DNA of 64,000 nt from JAFECT01 sp036501825 (lineage in GTDB: Bacteria > Pseudomonadota > Alphaproteobacteria > Caulobacterales > Caulobacteraceae). Under the pieces are notes generated by a model. It worked only from the letters and a program-made list of their open reading frames with translations, was not told the origin of the DNA and searched no databases. Shown piece after piece: positions 48,490 through 57,760 of this stretch; the first letter of the stretch is position 1, and each line of letters begins with the position of its first letter. Both the position numbers and the translations under genes were made by a program. The stretch spans positions 186,001-250,000 of the forward strand of contig DASXZP010000032.1 in the NCBI GenBank assembly GCA_036501825.1, read 5' to 3'.

Positions 48490-49653
48490 TCAGCCGGTAA
48501 GGCCGGCGTAACGATCCAAGCCTTGCCGCAGGTCGGCAATCAGGTCGTCGACGCCTTCGAGGCCGATGTGCAGCCGTACCAACGGTCCGCCAAGCTTGGC
48601 CTGGTGCTGTCTGCGGCGCAGCTGGGGGTCTTCGTAGGTGGCGAGACTCTCGAACCCGCCCCACGAAAAGCCGACGCCGAACAGCTTGAGTGTATCGAGG
48701 AAGGCCTCAGCCGCCTCGCGCGAACCGGGCTTCAGTTCGACACCCATCAGGCCCGACGCGCCGGTGAAGTCGCGCTTCCACAGCGCGTGGTCTGGCGATG
48801 TGGGCAGGGCCGGGTAGAGGACACGCGCGACTTCGGGCTGCTGTTCGAGCCATTGCGCGACCTTCAGTGCGGACTGCTGATGCTGGGCAACGCGCACGGG
48901 CAGGGTGCGCAGGCCGCGTAGAGCCAGATAGGCGTCGTCGGGCGAGACGTACCAGCCGAAGTCCTCGATCACATCGTCGACGCGCTTGGCGACCTTGGCG
49001 TCGTTCACCGCGATGGAGCCCAGGAACACGTCCGAGTGGCCGCCGACATATTTGGACAGGGCCTGCACCGACAGATCGACGCCGTGGTCGAGGGGCTTGA
49101 AGAACACACCCGCCGCCCAGGTGTTGTCGAGCATGGTCGCGATGCCACGCGAGCGCGCCGCCGCGGCGATCGCAGGCGAGTCAGGGATCTCGAAGGTGAG
49201 CGAGCCCGGCGACTCCATCACGATCAGCCGCGTGCGGTCGGTGCACAGAGCCATCAATTCGTCCGCGCTCGAGCGCGGCGGCGCGAACTGCGCGCTTATA
49301 CCCAAGCGCTTCAACTGCACCTCGCTGAACCGGCGCGTCGGCGCATAGCTGACGTCGGTCAGGATTACCTCGTCGCCCGCGTCCAGCATGGCCAGGATCG
49401 CAACCGTCGCCGCAGCGAGTCCCGTGGGAACCAGGAACACGCGCTGGGCTTGCTCCAACTCCGCCAGCGCGTCGCGCAGCACGTCGTGCACCTGCAGGCC
49501 GCTGATGCCGTAGGCTGCGCCCAGGTCGCTGCTGCGCAGGGTCTTGGCTTCGGCGTTGATCAGGGTGGTCGCCCGCTCGATGGGCGGATTGACCGGCCGG
49601 CGCGGGGCCGTGCGGCGGGCGGCGTCCTTCAGAAGCCGGGTGCGTTCGTCCAT
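48490..49653 (-). CDS. metC: cystathionine beta-lyase (PLP, Cys/Met metabolism family)
   Basis: A trans-sulfuration-family enzyme, probably cleaving cystathionine to homocysteine. The 387 residues include YGISGLQVHDVLRDALAELE, VFLVPTGLAAATVAILAMLDAGDE, IATMLDNTWAAGVFFKPLDHGVDLSVQALSKYVGGHSD (PLP lysine in SKY) and FGVGFSWGGFESLA, which favours the lyase over gamma-synthase branch. The ATG at 49653 is 73 bp from the divergent ABC gene. Confidence 0.92.
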   Translation of the reverse strand: MDERTRLLKDAARRTAPRRPVNPPIERATTLINAEAKTLRSSDLGAAYGISGLQVHDVLRDALAELEQAQRVFLVPTGLAAATVAILAMLDAGDEVILTDVSYAPTRRFSEVQLKRLGISAQFAPPRSSADELMALCTDRTRLIVMESPGSLTFEIPDSPAIAAAARSRGIATMLDNTWAAGVFFKPLDHGVDLSVQALSKYVGGHSDVFLGSIAVNDAKVAKRVDDVIEDFGWYVSPDDAYLALRGLRTLPVRVAQHQQSALKVAQWLEQQPEVARVLYPALPTSPDHALWKRDFTGASGLMGVELKPGSREAAEAFLDTLKLFGVGFSWGGFESLATYEDPQLRRRQHQAKLGGPLVRLHIGLEGVDDLIADLRQGLDRYAGLTG

Positions 49654-49726
49654 TGACTTGAGCGTCCCTTTGGAGATTTGTCGCAGGCCTAGACGCTGGC
49701 CCGTTGGGGGGCAAGCGGGAGAGACC

Positions 49727-50491
49727 ATGGGCGCGCAACCTGAGGCGAAGCCTGACACCGCGCCGGCCGTGTCGGTCCGCGGCCTGCGCAAGCGCTTCGG
49801 CGCCGTCGAGGTCCTGCGCGGCATCGATCTCGAGGTGGCTTCCGGCGAAAAGGTCGTGGTGCTCGGCCCGTCCGGCTCGGGCAAATCCACCCTGATCCGC
49901 TGCATCAACGGGCTGGAGGCGGCCGACGCCGGCGAGGTCCGGATCGGCGGCGTTTCGGCGCTCGGACGCGGACCGGCCGTCGAGGCGGCGCGGCGTCGCA
50001 CCGGCATGGTGTTCCAGGCCTTCAACCTGTTTCCGCATCGCAGCGTGCTCGACAACTGCACCCTGGCCCCGATCTGGGTGCGCAAGGTTCCGCGCCGCCA
50101 GGCCGAAGCCGAGGCGATGGCCCTGCTCGAGCGCGCGCGCATCGCCGAACAGGCGCACAAGCGTCCCGCCGACCTCTCCGGCGGCCAGCAGCAGCGCGCC
50201 GCCATTGCGCGCGCCCTGTCGATGAAACCCGACATCATGCTGTTCGACGAGCCGACCTCGGCCCTCGATCCCGAGATGGTCGGCGAGGTGCTGCAGGTGA
50301 TGACCGAACTGGCCCGCGACGGGATGACCATGATCGTCGTCACCCACGAGATGGCCTTCGCCCGTCAGGTCGCCGACCGCGTCGCCTTCATGGACGCGGG
50401 CGAACTGGTCGAGGTCGCGCCGCCGTCGGAGTTCTTCACCGCGCCGAAGCACGAGCGGACGCGCGCCTTTCTGTCCAGAATTCTGCACTGA
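49727..50491 (+). CDS. ABC transporter ATP-binding protein (polar amino acid/GlnQ type), orphan
   Basis: A 254-residue ATPase. Walker A is VVLGPSGSGKST, the Q-loop FQAFNLFPHRSVLDN, the signature LSGGQQQRAAIARAL, Walker B IMLFDEPTSALDPE and the H-loop VTHEMAFA. It matches the GlnQ/HisP group for amino-acid uptake. Odd point: no permease or binding-protein gene lies beside it; the next gene is a VOC protein 16 bp away. Either the membrane partners are elsewhere or the ATPase serves another system. GGGAGAG precedes the ATG. Confidence 0.9.
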   Translation: MGAQPEAKPDTAPAVSVRGLRKRFGAVEVLRGIDLEVASGEKVVVLGPSGSGKSTLIRCINGLEAADAGEVRIGGVSALGRGPAVEAARRRTGMVFQAFNLFPHRSVLDNCTLAPIWVRKVPRRQAEAEAMALLERARIAEQAHKRPADLSGGQQQRAAIARALSMKPDIMLFDEPTSALDPEMVGEVLQVMTELARDGMTMIVVTHEMAFARQVADRVAFMDAGELVEVAPPSEFFTAPKHERTRAFLSRILH

Positions 50492-50507
50492 ACCCAGCGG
50501 AGACTCC

Positions 50508-50876
50508 ATGATCGGCTACGTCACACTCGGCACCAACAATCTGCAGCGCGCCGCGGAATTCTACGACGCGATCGCCGCCGAGCTCGGCGTGGCGCGGATG
50601 ATGGAGATGGAAAGCTTCATCGCCTGGGGCATGCCCGGCGGCGGCGCCGGCATCGGCCTCACCAAACCCCACGACGGCAAGCCGGCCACCGTCGGCAACG
50701 GCGTGATGGTGGCGCTGGAAGCCAAGGACAAGGCCCAGGTCGACCGCCTGTACAAACTCGCCATGGACCTCGGCGCCAGCGATGAAGGCGCGCCGGGTCA
50801 ACGCAACGAAGGCTTCTACGCCGCCTACTTCCGCGACCCCGACGGCAACAAACTGAACGCCTTCTTTATGGGGTGA
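50508..50876 (+). CDS. VOC family (glyoxalase/bleomycin-resistance-like) protein
   Basis: A 122-residue two-module VOC fold: MIGYVTLGTNNLQRAAEFYDAIAAELG, then FYAAYFRDPDGNKLNAFFMG. The typical first metal His is replaced (IGYVTLG), while the second-half motif RDPDGNKL is conserved, so metal binding is uncertain. The function is unknown. It is probably co-transcribed with the ABC ATPase. Confidence 0.88.
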   Translation: MIGYVTLGTNNLQRAAEFYDAIAAELGVARMMEMESFIAWGMPGGGAGIGLTKPHDGKPATVGNGVMVALEAKDKAQVDRLYKLAMDLGASDEGAPGQRNEGFYAAYFRDPDGNKLNAFFMG

Positions 50877-50903
50877 GGAGGCGCCGGTCTGTAAGGCCGG
50901 CAT

Positions 50904-50929
50904 GGGATCGACAAAGATTTGTCGATCCC
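50904..50929. terminator. palindromic hairpin between convergent VOC and FMN-reductase genes
   Basis: GGGATCGACAAA (50904-50915) and TTTGTCGATCCC (50918-50929) form a perfect 12-bp inverted repeat with a 2-nt centre. It likely works as a bidirectional terminator, though it has no T run. Confidence 0.55.
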
Positions 50930-50969
50930 GCCGACGAACGCCCGAAGCGTAAGCGAAGGGCCGGGAGCG

Positions 50970-51551
50970 TCAGCCTTTCGCGCGGGCGGCCTTCAGCGCT
51001 TCGGTCCACCAGAGCAGGTCTTCGATCATCAGCTCGGCGTTGGCGTCGCTGTTTTTCAGCGCGGTCTCCACGTCGCCGTTCTGGAAGTGCGCCATCAGCG
51101 CGTCGACCGGGACGTGCACGGCGCGGCGGACGGGCATCATCTGACACTCGTTCACGACCAGGCGCAGCGCCTGCACGGAGCGTGCGCCGCCGACCGACCC
51201 GTAACCCACGAAGGCCGCGGCCTTGCGGTTCCACTCCGGGTAAACGTAATCGATGGCGTTCTTCAGCACCGCGGGCGGGCCGAAGTTGTACTCGCCGGTC
51301 ACGAAGACGAAGCCGTCGGCGGCGGCGATCTCTGCGGTCCAGCGCTTCACCGCCTCATTCTCGTAAGGCGCGCGGCCCGGTACGCTGGGCGGAGGCCCCT
51401 CGTCGAAGAAGGGCATCGGAAAGTCGCGCAGGTCGAGCAGGCGCACCTCCAGGCCCTCGCGCCTGGCGAGGTGGTCGCGGATCCAGAGCGCCGGCTTTTC
51501 GGAGAAGCGGCCGGGGCGGGTGCTGCCGACGATTACCGATACGACGGTCAT
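50970..51551 (-). CDS. NADPH-dependent FMN reductase family protein
   Basis: A 193-residue flavodoxin-like reductase: VVSVIVGSTRPGRFSEKPALWI (FMN phosphate loop), FVFVTGEYNFGPPAVLKNAIDYVYPEWNRK (isoalloxazine region) and FVGYGSVGGARS. This is the ArsH/azobenzene-reductase-like branch used in quinone or chromate reduction. AAGGAA lies 8 nt before the ATG at 51551. Confidence 0.92.
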   Translation of the reverse strand: MTVVSVIVGSTRPGRFSEKPALWIRDHLARREGLEVRLLDLRDFPMPFFDEGPPPSVPGRAPYENEAVKRWTAEIAAADGFVFVTGEYNFGPPAVLKNAIDYVYPEWNRKAAAFVGYGSVGGARSVQALRLVVNECQMMPVRRAVHVPVDALMAHFQNGDVETALKNSDANAELMIEDLLWWTEALKAARAKG

Positions 51552-51666
51552 AAGGCTGTTCCTTTCGGGCGTCCGGGGAGGACGAACTGGAACAGTATCT
51601 GTGGCGGATATTGGTCGCCGGTTCAAGAGCCGACGACCGTAAATACGGTGTTTTACCGGGCGGAGG

Positions 51667-52500
51667 TCAGCCGGTGGCGACCGGCAGGTCCTCGCGGGCG
51701 CCCCATTCGGACCAGGAGCCGTCATAGACCGCGACGTCGAACCGCCCGAGCCGCGCCAGCGCCAGGGCCACGATGGCGGCGGTCAGGCCCGATCCGCAGG
51801 TGGTGGTGATCGGCGAGATCAGATCGACGTGGCTGGCGTCGAACAGGGCGGTCAGGGCGGCGGAGTCCTTCATCGTCCCGTCCGGATTCAGCAGGGTCCC
51901 GAACGGCGCGTTGAACGAACCCGGCACTCGACCGGAACGCACGCCCGGACGCGGCTCGGCCGCCTCGCCGCGGAAGCGCTCGCCGCTGCGCGCATCGACG
52001 AGCTGGTAGTCCCGGGCCTCGATGTTGACCAACACCCCGCGCCAATCGGCGACCAGTTCGGGATGGAAGGTCGGGTGGAACGTCGCGGGCGCCGGATGCG
52101 GTTCGCCGCTCTCGACCGGCCGCCCCTCGGCGCGCCATTTCGGCAGGCCGCCATCCAGCACCTGCACGCGCTGCGCGCCGAACACCCGGAAGGTCCACCA
52201 CGCCCGCGCCGCCGAGAACAGGCCCTGCTGGTCGTAGCAGACGATATGGTCGCCCTCGGCGATGCCGAGCTTGCTCACCGCGTCGGCGAACACCTCCGGC
52301 GACGGCAGCATGTGTGGCAGGCCGCTCGAAGGGTCGGCCACCGCGTCGACGTCATAAAACACCGCGCCCGGCAGCCGCGCCTCGCGGAACGCGACGGTGG
52401 CGTCACGCTTGTCCATGAACCAGCTCGCGTCGACGAGCCTGAGGTTGGTCGCGCCGAGTTGGAGCGCCAGGGCTTCGGTGGAGATCAGGGGATCGGTCAT
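51667..52500 (-). CDS. sseA: 3-mercaptopyruvate/thiosulfate sulfurtransferase
   Basis: A two-domain rhodanese of 277 residues. The inactive N-terminal domain runs over residues 1-150 (LVDASWFMDKRDATVAFREARLPGAVFYDVD, VVCYDQQGLFSA-type loop without Cys nucleophile). The catalytic C-terminal domain has TTTCGSGLTAAI (C235), where the CGSGLTA loop points to 3-mercaptopyruvate rather than thiosulfate as substrate. It starts 39 bp after the cfa stop and is probably co-transcribed. Confidence 0.94.
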   Translation of the reverse strand: MTDPLISTEALALQLGATNLRLVDASWFMDKRDATVAFREARLPGAVFYDVDAVADPSSGLPHMLPSPEVFADAVSKLGIAEGDHIVCYDQQGLFSAARAWWTFRVFGAQRVQVLDGGLPKWRAEGRPVESGEPHPAPATFHPTFHPELVADWRGVLVNIEARDYQLVDARSGERFRGEAAEPRPGVRSGRVPGSFNAPFGTLLNPDGTMKDSAALTALFDASHVDLISPITTTCGSGLTAAIVALALARLGRFDVAVYDGSWSEWGAREDLPVATG

Positions 52501-52539
52501 CACGCCCTTAGAGTAACAGAACAGAGGGTTCCGCTACTC

Positions 52540-53781
52540 TTAAGCCTTCGCCAGTTCCAACTGAATCACGTCGGTGCGGCCTGTCCGGAAGCCCGCCTCG
52601 CAGTAGGCGAGGTAGAACAGCCACAGGCGGCGGAAGCGTTCGTCGAAGCCCAGAGGGCGGATGTCGTCCCACTTGGCCTGAAAGCGCTGCGCCCATTCGT
52701 TCAGGGTGTCGGCGTAGTTCACCGCGAACCGGTCGATGCGGCCCCAGGTCAGGCCGGCTTCGTCGGTACGGACCTTCAGCCGCTCTTCGCTCGGCAGCAC
52801 GCCGCCGGGGAAGATGTACTTCTGGATGAAGTCGGTGGAGCGCCGATAGCGGTCGAACAGCTCGTCGCGAATGGTGATGATCTGCAGGCCGGCGCGCCCG
52901 CCCGGCTTCAGGACGTCGCGCACCTTGCGGAAATAGGTCGGCCAGTACTCCTCGCCGACGGCCTCGAACATCTCGATGGAGGCGACGCGATCGTAGGCGC
53001 CGTCCACGTCGCGATAGTCGATCAGCCGGATCTGAGCCTTGTCGGCCAGGCCTTTGTCGAACAGGCGTTTCTTCGCGTAGTCGTACTGCGCCTGTGAAAT
53101 GGTGATGCCGGTCACCTCCGCGCCCACCTCCGACGCCGCGAACTCGGCGAACCCGCCCCAGCCGCAGCCGATCTCGAGCACGGACTGCCCGCGCTGCAGG
53201 CCCATGGAGCGCGCGAGCGAGGCGTACTTGTTGCGCTGCGCCGCCGTAAGGTCCTGACCGGGCGCCGCGTATTTCGCCGACGAATAGGTCATGCTCGGAT
53301 CGAGCCACTGTTCGTAGAAGGCGTTCCCGAGGTCGTAGTGGGCGTGGATGTTGCGCTTGGAGCCGGAACGGCTGTTGCGGCGGAACAGATGGCCGATGCG
53401 GTTCGCCATCTTGGCCAGCGGATTGCCGTCGATCAGGCCCTTCATCCGCTCGAGGTTCAGGCTGAGCGCCTCCAGCAGCGCCGACAGGTCGGGCGTGTCC
53501 CACTCGCCGGCGATGTAGCCCTCGGCGAAACCGATCACGCCGCCGGTCAGCACCCGGCCGACGAAACGGTAGTCCTTGACCAGGATGCGGCCCTCGGGAC
53601 CGCCGTCGACGCCGCGGATCGGGATGTCGAGGCCCTCGGGGGTCACGATCCGCAGCACGCCGCGGCTCCAGTTACGTGCCGCGAGGCGGACGAATTCGCG
53701 GAAGGCGGCGGGCGCCCTTTTCAGCTCGGGAAGGGTCCAGACCGGCGCGGAGGGGGCCGGGGTTTGGGTTACGCTGCTCAT
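52540..53781 (-). CDS. cfa: cyclopropane-fatty-acyl-phospholipid synthase family methyltransferase
   Basis: A SAM-dependent enzyme that methylenates unsaturated acyl chains in phospholipids. The 413 residues have an N-terminal lipid-binding domain (about 1-130, IGFAEGYIAGEWDTPDLSALLE) and a methyltransferase domain (NIHAHYDLGNAFYEQWLDPSMTYSSA, VLEIGCGWGGFAEFA, ITISQAQYDYAKKR, SIEMFEAVGEEYW, YIFPGGVLPS). A GAGGGG ribosome site precedes the ATG at 53781. True Cfa and CfaB-like paralogues are not separable here. Confidence 0.94.
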   Translation of the reverse strand: MSSVTQTPAPSAPVWTLPELKRAPAAFREFVRLAARNWSRGVLRIVTPEGLDIPIRGVDGGPEGRILVKDYRFVGRVLTGGVIGFAEGYIAGEWDTPDLSALLEALSLNLERMKGLIDGNPLAKMANRIGHLFRRNSRSGSKRNIHAHYDLGNAFYEQWLDPSMTYSSAKYAAPGQDLTAAQRNKYASLARSMGLQRGQSVLEIGCGWGGFAEFAASEVGAEVTGITISQAQYDYAKKRLFDKGLADKAQIRLIDYRDVDGAYDRVASIEMFEAVGEEYWPTYFRKVRDVLKPGGRAGLQIITIRDELFDRYRRSTDFIQKYIFPGGVLPSEERLKVRTDEAGLTWGRIDRFAVNYADTLNEWAQRFQAKWDDIRPLGFDERFRRLWLFYLAYCEAGFRTGRTDVIQLELAKA

Positions 53782-54138
53782 GTCATCCCCTCGACTTGAG
53801 TGCGGTCTTCGCAAGATCACCGATACCCCACATCAGTTTTTGAGGCCAGCAAAGGCGACGCTCGTCGCGCACGGAGTCGGGCATTTTCGACACAGACGCC
53901 GAGAATATTGCAATATATCCATGGCATTACCAAGACATCATCAGGTGACGCTTTCGATTCGGCTGGGCCGGATTGTTTGGGGCCCGGATCGGTCCGCCGC
54001 CGGACGATCCGAGGTTTCGGCCGCGCGCCAGGGGGTCAGCCTCACCAACGAACTCCACACGCTTGCGCGATGCGCGCCCTTTCGCCACTTGTACGGCGTT
54101 GGCGAAACGCCGGATCAAACCTCCCCCAAGGACCCCTC
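53782..54138. other. 357-bp intergenic region between divergent cfa and kdsA
   Basis: No credible gene is seen. It holds the promoters of both divergent genes and a locally AT-rich 12-bp palindrome ATATTGCAATAT (53905-53916), followed by ATATCC. The core resembles the palindrome at 58933-58948. An AAGGA ribosome site for kdsA lies at its end. Confidence 0.6.
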
Positions 54139-54993
54139 GTGACCGCACCCAATTCCGTCGTTCAGGTTTCCGCGCCCTCGGGGCGCACGGTGCGGATCGG
54201 AGGCCAGGAGAAGCTCAGCTTCATCGCCGGCCCCTGTCAGCTGGAAAGCCGCGCGCACGCGCTCGAATGCGCCCACGCGCTGAAGGAGATCGCCGATCGG
54301 CTCGATATCGGGCTGATCTACAAAACCTCCTACGACAAGGCGAACCGCACCTCCGCCACCGCCCAGCGCGGCCTGGGCCTGAAGGACTCCGCGCCGATCT
54401 TCGCTGAGATCCGCGAGAGCGTGGGCCTGCCGGTGCTGACCGACGTTCACTCCATCGATCAGTGCGCGCCGGTGGCCGAGGTAGTGGACGTGCTCCAGAT
54501 CCCGGCCTTCCTCTGCCGCCAGACCGACCTGCTGGTCGCCGCCGCGGAAACCGGGCGGACCATCAATGTGAAGAAGGGCCAGTTCCTCGCCCCCTGGGAC
54601 ATGAAGAACGTGATCGCCAAGATCACCGGCGCCGGCAATCCGAACGTGCTGGCCTGCGAGCGCGGCGCCTCCTTCGGCTACAACACCCTGGTGTCCGACA
54701 TGCGCGCCCTGCCGGTGCTGGCCGAGATCGGTTGCCCCGTGGTGTTCGACGCGACCCACTCGGTGCAGCAGCCCGGCGGCCAGGGAACCAGTTCCGGCGG
54801 CCAGCGGGAGTTCGTGCCCGTGCTGGCGCGCGCGGCGGTGGCGATCGGGGTCGCCGCGGTGTTCATGGAGACCCACCCGGACCCGGACCACGCCCCCTCG
54901 GACGGTCCGAACATGATCCCCCTGAAGGACTTCGAGGCCCTGGCCAGGAGCCTGCTGGAGTTCGACGCCCTGGCCAAGCGCAGGGCGGCCTGA
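54139..54993 (+). CDS. kdsA: 3-deoxy-D-manno-octulosonate 8-phosphate synthase
   Basis: Condenses PEP with arabinose 5-phosphate to make KDO 8-phosphate for LPS. The 284 residues include FIAGPCQLESRAHALECA, YKTSYDKANRTS, VLTDVHSIDQCAPVAEVVDVLQIPAFLCRQTDLL, NVKKGQFLAPWDM and VVFDATHSVQQPGGQG. The Cys in AGPCQLE (where metal-independent enzymes have Asn) suggests a metal-dependent KDO8PS. The GTG follows AAGGA. Confidence 0.96.
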   Translation: MTAPNSVVQVSAPSGRTVRIGGQEKLSFIAGPCQLESRAHALECAHALKEIADRLDIGLIYKTSYDKANRTSATAQRGLGLKDSAPIFAEIRESVGLPVLTDVHSIDQCAPVAEVVDVLQIPAFLCRQTDLLVAAAETGRTINVKKGQFLAPWDMKNVIAKITGAGNPNVLACERGASFGYNTLVSDMRALPVLAEIGCPVVFDATHSVQQPGGQGTSSGGQREFVPVLARAAVAIGVAAVFMETHPDPDHAPSDGPNMIPLKDFEALARSLLEFDALAKRRAA

Positions 54994-55211
54994 TGTTCGC
55001 CGGCGACAAACCCGCCCCGCTGAAGTGGCTGATCCGCGCCCTTTGCGCCGGCGTCGTGTTCCTCGCGATCTGGCTGTTCACAATGTTCGGGCCGCCGTTT
55101 TCCCAGACCATGCTGGTGCGCGGGGCTTCGGGCGCGGGCCTGGCGCTCTGCCTCGTTGTGGCGGCCGTCGCCTTCGTCCTGGAGGTTGTCCGCCGGGCCA
55201 CCCGCCCCTGA
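54993..55211 (+). CDS. small membrane protein downstream of kdsA
   Basis: A 72-residue protein with two membrane helices (WLIRALCAGVVFLAIWLFTMFG and GAGLALCLVVAAVAFVLEVVRR). Its ATG shares 1 bp with the kdsA stop, so it is translationally coupled. I do not recognise the family. Confidence 0.7.
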   Translation: MFAGDKPAPLKWLIRALCAGVVFLAIWLFTMFGPPFSQTMLVRGASGAGLALCLVVAAVAFVLEVVRRATRP

Positions 55212-55297
55212 GGCCGCTTCCCGCGCCGTTTGCGCCGCTTCGGCGAACCGCCTAAGACCGGACGAGTTTTCGGCTCGCCGCCCGGAATCTGCCGGAC

Positions 55298-56761
55298 ATG
55301 GATATCAAAGCCCTGCAAGCCCTTCTCGAGCGTGTCCGCGACGCGCGCATCGCCGTGGTCGGCGACGTCATGGTCGACCGCTTCGTGCATGGCGAGGTGG
55401 CCCGCGTCTCGCCCGAGGCCCCCATCCCCGTGCTGGCCGCGACCCACGAAGCGGTGATGCTGGGCGGCGCCGGCAACGTGGCGCGCAACCTCGCCTCGCT
55501 CGGCGGTCAGGCGACGCTGGCCGGCATGGTCGGCGACGACGCGCCGGGACGTGAGGCGCTGGGCCTGCTCGGCGCCGAGACCGGCATCGAGGGACATCTG
55601 GTCACGCGACCGCGCCGGCGCACCACGGTGAAGACGCGCTTCGTCGCGTCGGGCCAGCAACTGCTGCGGCTCGACTCCGAAGACCGCGGCGCATTGTCGT
55701 CCGAAGCGGAGTCCTCGCTGCTCGGCGCCGTGCGTCACGCCTGCGACGGCGCCAAGGCCATCCTGATTTCCGACTATGCCAAGGGCGCGGTCAGCGACGC
55801 GGTCCTGCGCGCCTGCCTCGACGCCGGCCGGTCGGCGGGCGCCGTCGTGGTGGTCGATCCCAAAGGGCGCAACTTTGCGCGCTACGGCGCGGTCGACCTG
55901 ATCAAGCCGAACGCGACCGAACTGGCCGCCGCCATGGACCTGCCGGCCGATACCGACGCCGAAGTGGAAGCCGCGCTCGCCAAGGCGCTGGAAAGCTGCA
56001 CGGCGGCGGCCATTCTGGTCACGCGCGCCGGCCGCGGCATGTCGATCGCCGTGCGCGGCGAGCCCGTGCGCCACGTCCGCGCCCGCCCCCGCGAGGTGTT
56101 CGACGTGTCGGGCGCCGGTGACACGGCGCTGGCGGCACTGGGGCTGGCGCTCGGCGCGGGCGCCTCGCTCTCGGAGGCGGCTGAGTTTGCGATCGCCGCT
56201 TCGGGCGTCGCGGTCGAGCGCGCCGGCACCGCCACCGTTTCGCCGGATGAACTGGTTGAGGCCGAGATGACGGCGCGGGCCACGGCGACCGAAGCCAAGC
56301 TCGCCACCCCCGAACGCATGGCCGAGACCGTCGCCCGCTGGCGCGCCCTCGGCTTCAAGGTCGGTTTCACTAACGGCTGCTTCGACGTGCTTCACCGCGG
56401 CCACACCGCCTATCTTGCCCAGGCGCGGTCCTGGTGCGACCGGTTGATCGTCGGCCTGAACTCCGACGCGTCGGTGCGCGCGTTGAAGGGTGAGGGGCGG
56501 CCGGTGAACGATCTCGCTGCACGTGCTGAGGTGCTCGCGGCGCTGGCCTCGGTCGATCTCGTCGTGCCCTTTGACGCGGAGACGCCGCTCGCCCTGATCG
56601 AGGCGGCCAAGCCCGACGTGCTGATCAAGGGCTCCGACTACACCGTCGACAAGGTGGTGGGGGGCGACCTGGTGCAAGGCTGGGGCGGTGAGGTGAAGCT
56701 CGCCGACTTCGTCGAAGGCTGGTCGACGACGGACGCCATCGCGCGGATGAAACGCGCATGA
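55298..56761 (+). CDS. hldE: bifunctional D-glycero-beta-D-manno-heptose-7-phosphate kinase / 1-phosphate adenylyltransferase
   Basis: Makes ADP-heptose for the LPS inner core. The 487 residues carry a ribokinase-type kinase at about 1-320 (VVGDVMVDRFVHGEVARVSPEAPIPVL, GGAGNVARNLASLG, FDVSGAGDTALAALGLAL) and a nucleotidyltransferase at about 345-487 (VGFTNGCFDVLHRGHTAYLAQAR, GLNSDASVRALKGEGRPVND, VLIKGSDYTVDKVVG). It overlaps hldD by 4 bp. Confidence 0.96.
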   Translation: MDIKALQALLERVRDARIAVVGDVMVDRFVHGEVARVSPEAPIPVLAATHEAVMLGGAGNVARNLASLGGQATLAGMVGDDAPGREALGLLGAETGIEGHLVTRPRRRTTVKTRFVASGQQLLRLDSEDRGALSSEAESSLLGAVRHACDGAKAILISDYAKGAVSDAVLRACLDAGRSAGAVVVVDPKGRNFARYGAVDLIKPNATELAAAMDLPADTDAEVEAALAKALESCTAAAILVTRAGRGMSIAVRGEPVRHVRARPREVFDVSGAGDTALAALGLALGAGASLSEAAEFAIAASGVAVERAGTATVSPDELVEAEMTARATATEAKLATPERMAETVARWRALGFKVGFTNGCFDVLHRGHTAYLAQARSWCDRLIVGLNSDASVRALKGEGRPVNDLAARAEVLAALASVDLVVPFDAETPLALIEAAKPDVLIKGSDYTVDKVVGGDLVQGWGGEVKLADFVEGWSTTDAIARMKRA

Positions 56762-57759
56762 GCCGCCGGTTTGTGGTGGTCACCGGCGGCGCCGGCTTCA
56801 TCGGCTCCAACATCGTGGCCGAACTGACCGCGGGGGACCGCTTCGACGTGGTGGTCTGCGACCGGTTGCGCGCGGCCGATCTCGGCAAGTGGCGCAACAT
56901 CGCCAAGCACCCGATCGCCGATTTCGTGGCGCCCGAGGCGCTGACCGCGTGGCTCGCGGCGCACGCGCGCGACGTCGAAGCCATCGTGCACATGGGCGCG
57001 ATCAGTTCGACCACCGAGCCGGATGCCGACCTGATCATCCACAATAACTACACGCTGTCGCGCGACCTGTGGGACTGGTGCACGGTCAACGGCGCGCGCA
57101 TGATCTGGGCGTCGTCGGCGGCGACCTATGGCGCGGGTCTGCAGGGGTTCGAAGACCAGGACGACGTGCAGGCGCTGTCGCAACTGCGGCCGCTGAACGC
57201 CTACGGCTATTCGAAGGCGCTGTTCGACCTCTACGCCCGGCGTGAAGTCGATCGCGAAATGGCGCCCCCGCAGTGGGTCGGGCTGAAGTTCTTCAACGTC
57301 TACGGCCCCAACGAGGCGCACAAGGGCGCCATGGCTTCCGTCGCGCACCAGATCTGGCCGAGGGTCGCGGCGGGCGAGCCGGTCAGCCTGTTCAAGTCGC
57401 ACCGCCCCGACTACGCCGACGGCGGCCAGTTGCGTGACTTCGTCTATGTGAAGGACGCCGCCGAGGTGGTGGCCTGGCTGCTCGACCACAAGGCGGTGTG
57501 CGGCCTCTATAATCTCGGCAGCGGCAAGGCGCGCTCCTTCGCCGACCTGGCGACGGCGGTGTTCACCGCCGCCGGCCGTGATCCGGAAATCACCTATCGC
57601 CCCATGCCCGAGGCAATCCGCGACCGCTATCAGTACTACACCGAGGCGGACATGAGCCGGCTCTACGCCGCCGGATGGGACCGGCCGTTCACGACCCTGG
57701 AGGACGGGATCGGCGACTACGTGCAGCGCTACCTGTCGCAGTCCGACCCCTATCGCTGA
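56758..57759 (+). CDS. hldD: ADP-L-glycero-D-manno-heptose 6-epimerase
   Basis: Converts ADP-D,D-heptose to the L,D form for LPS core. The 333 residues are an extended SDR epimerase: VVTGGAGFIGSNIVAEL (NAD site), VHMGAISSTTEPDADLIIHNNYTLSRDLW, SSAATYG, YGYSKALFD (Tyr/Lys), LKFFNVYGPNE and GGQLRDFVYVKDAAEVV. Together with kdsA and hldE it forms an LPS-core precursor cluster. Confidence 0.95.
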   Translation: MSRRFVVVTGGAGFIGSNIVAELTAGDRFDVVVCDRLRAADLGKWRNIAKHPIADFVAPEALTAWLAAHARDVEAIVHMGAISSTTEPDADLIIHNNYTLSRDLWDWCTVNGARMIWASSAATYGAGLQGFEDQDDVQALSQLRPLNAYGYSKALFDLYARREVDREMAPPQWVGLKFFNVYGPNEAHKGAMASVAHQIWPRVAAGEPVSLFKSHRPDYADGGQLRDFVYVKDAAEVVAWLLDHKAVCGLYNLGSGKARSFADLATAVFTAAGRDPEITYRPMPEAIRDRYQYYTEADMSRLYAAGWDRPFTTLEDGIGDYVQRYLSQSDPYR

Positions 57760-57760
57760 G

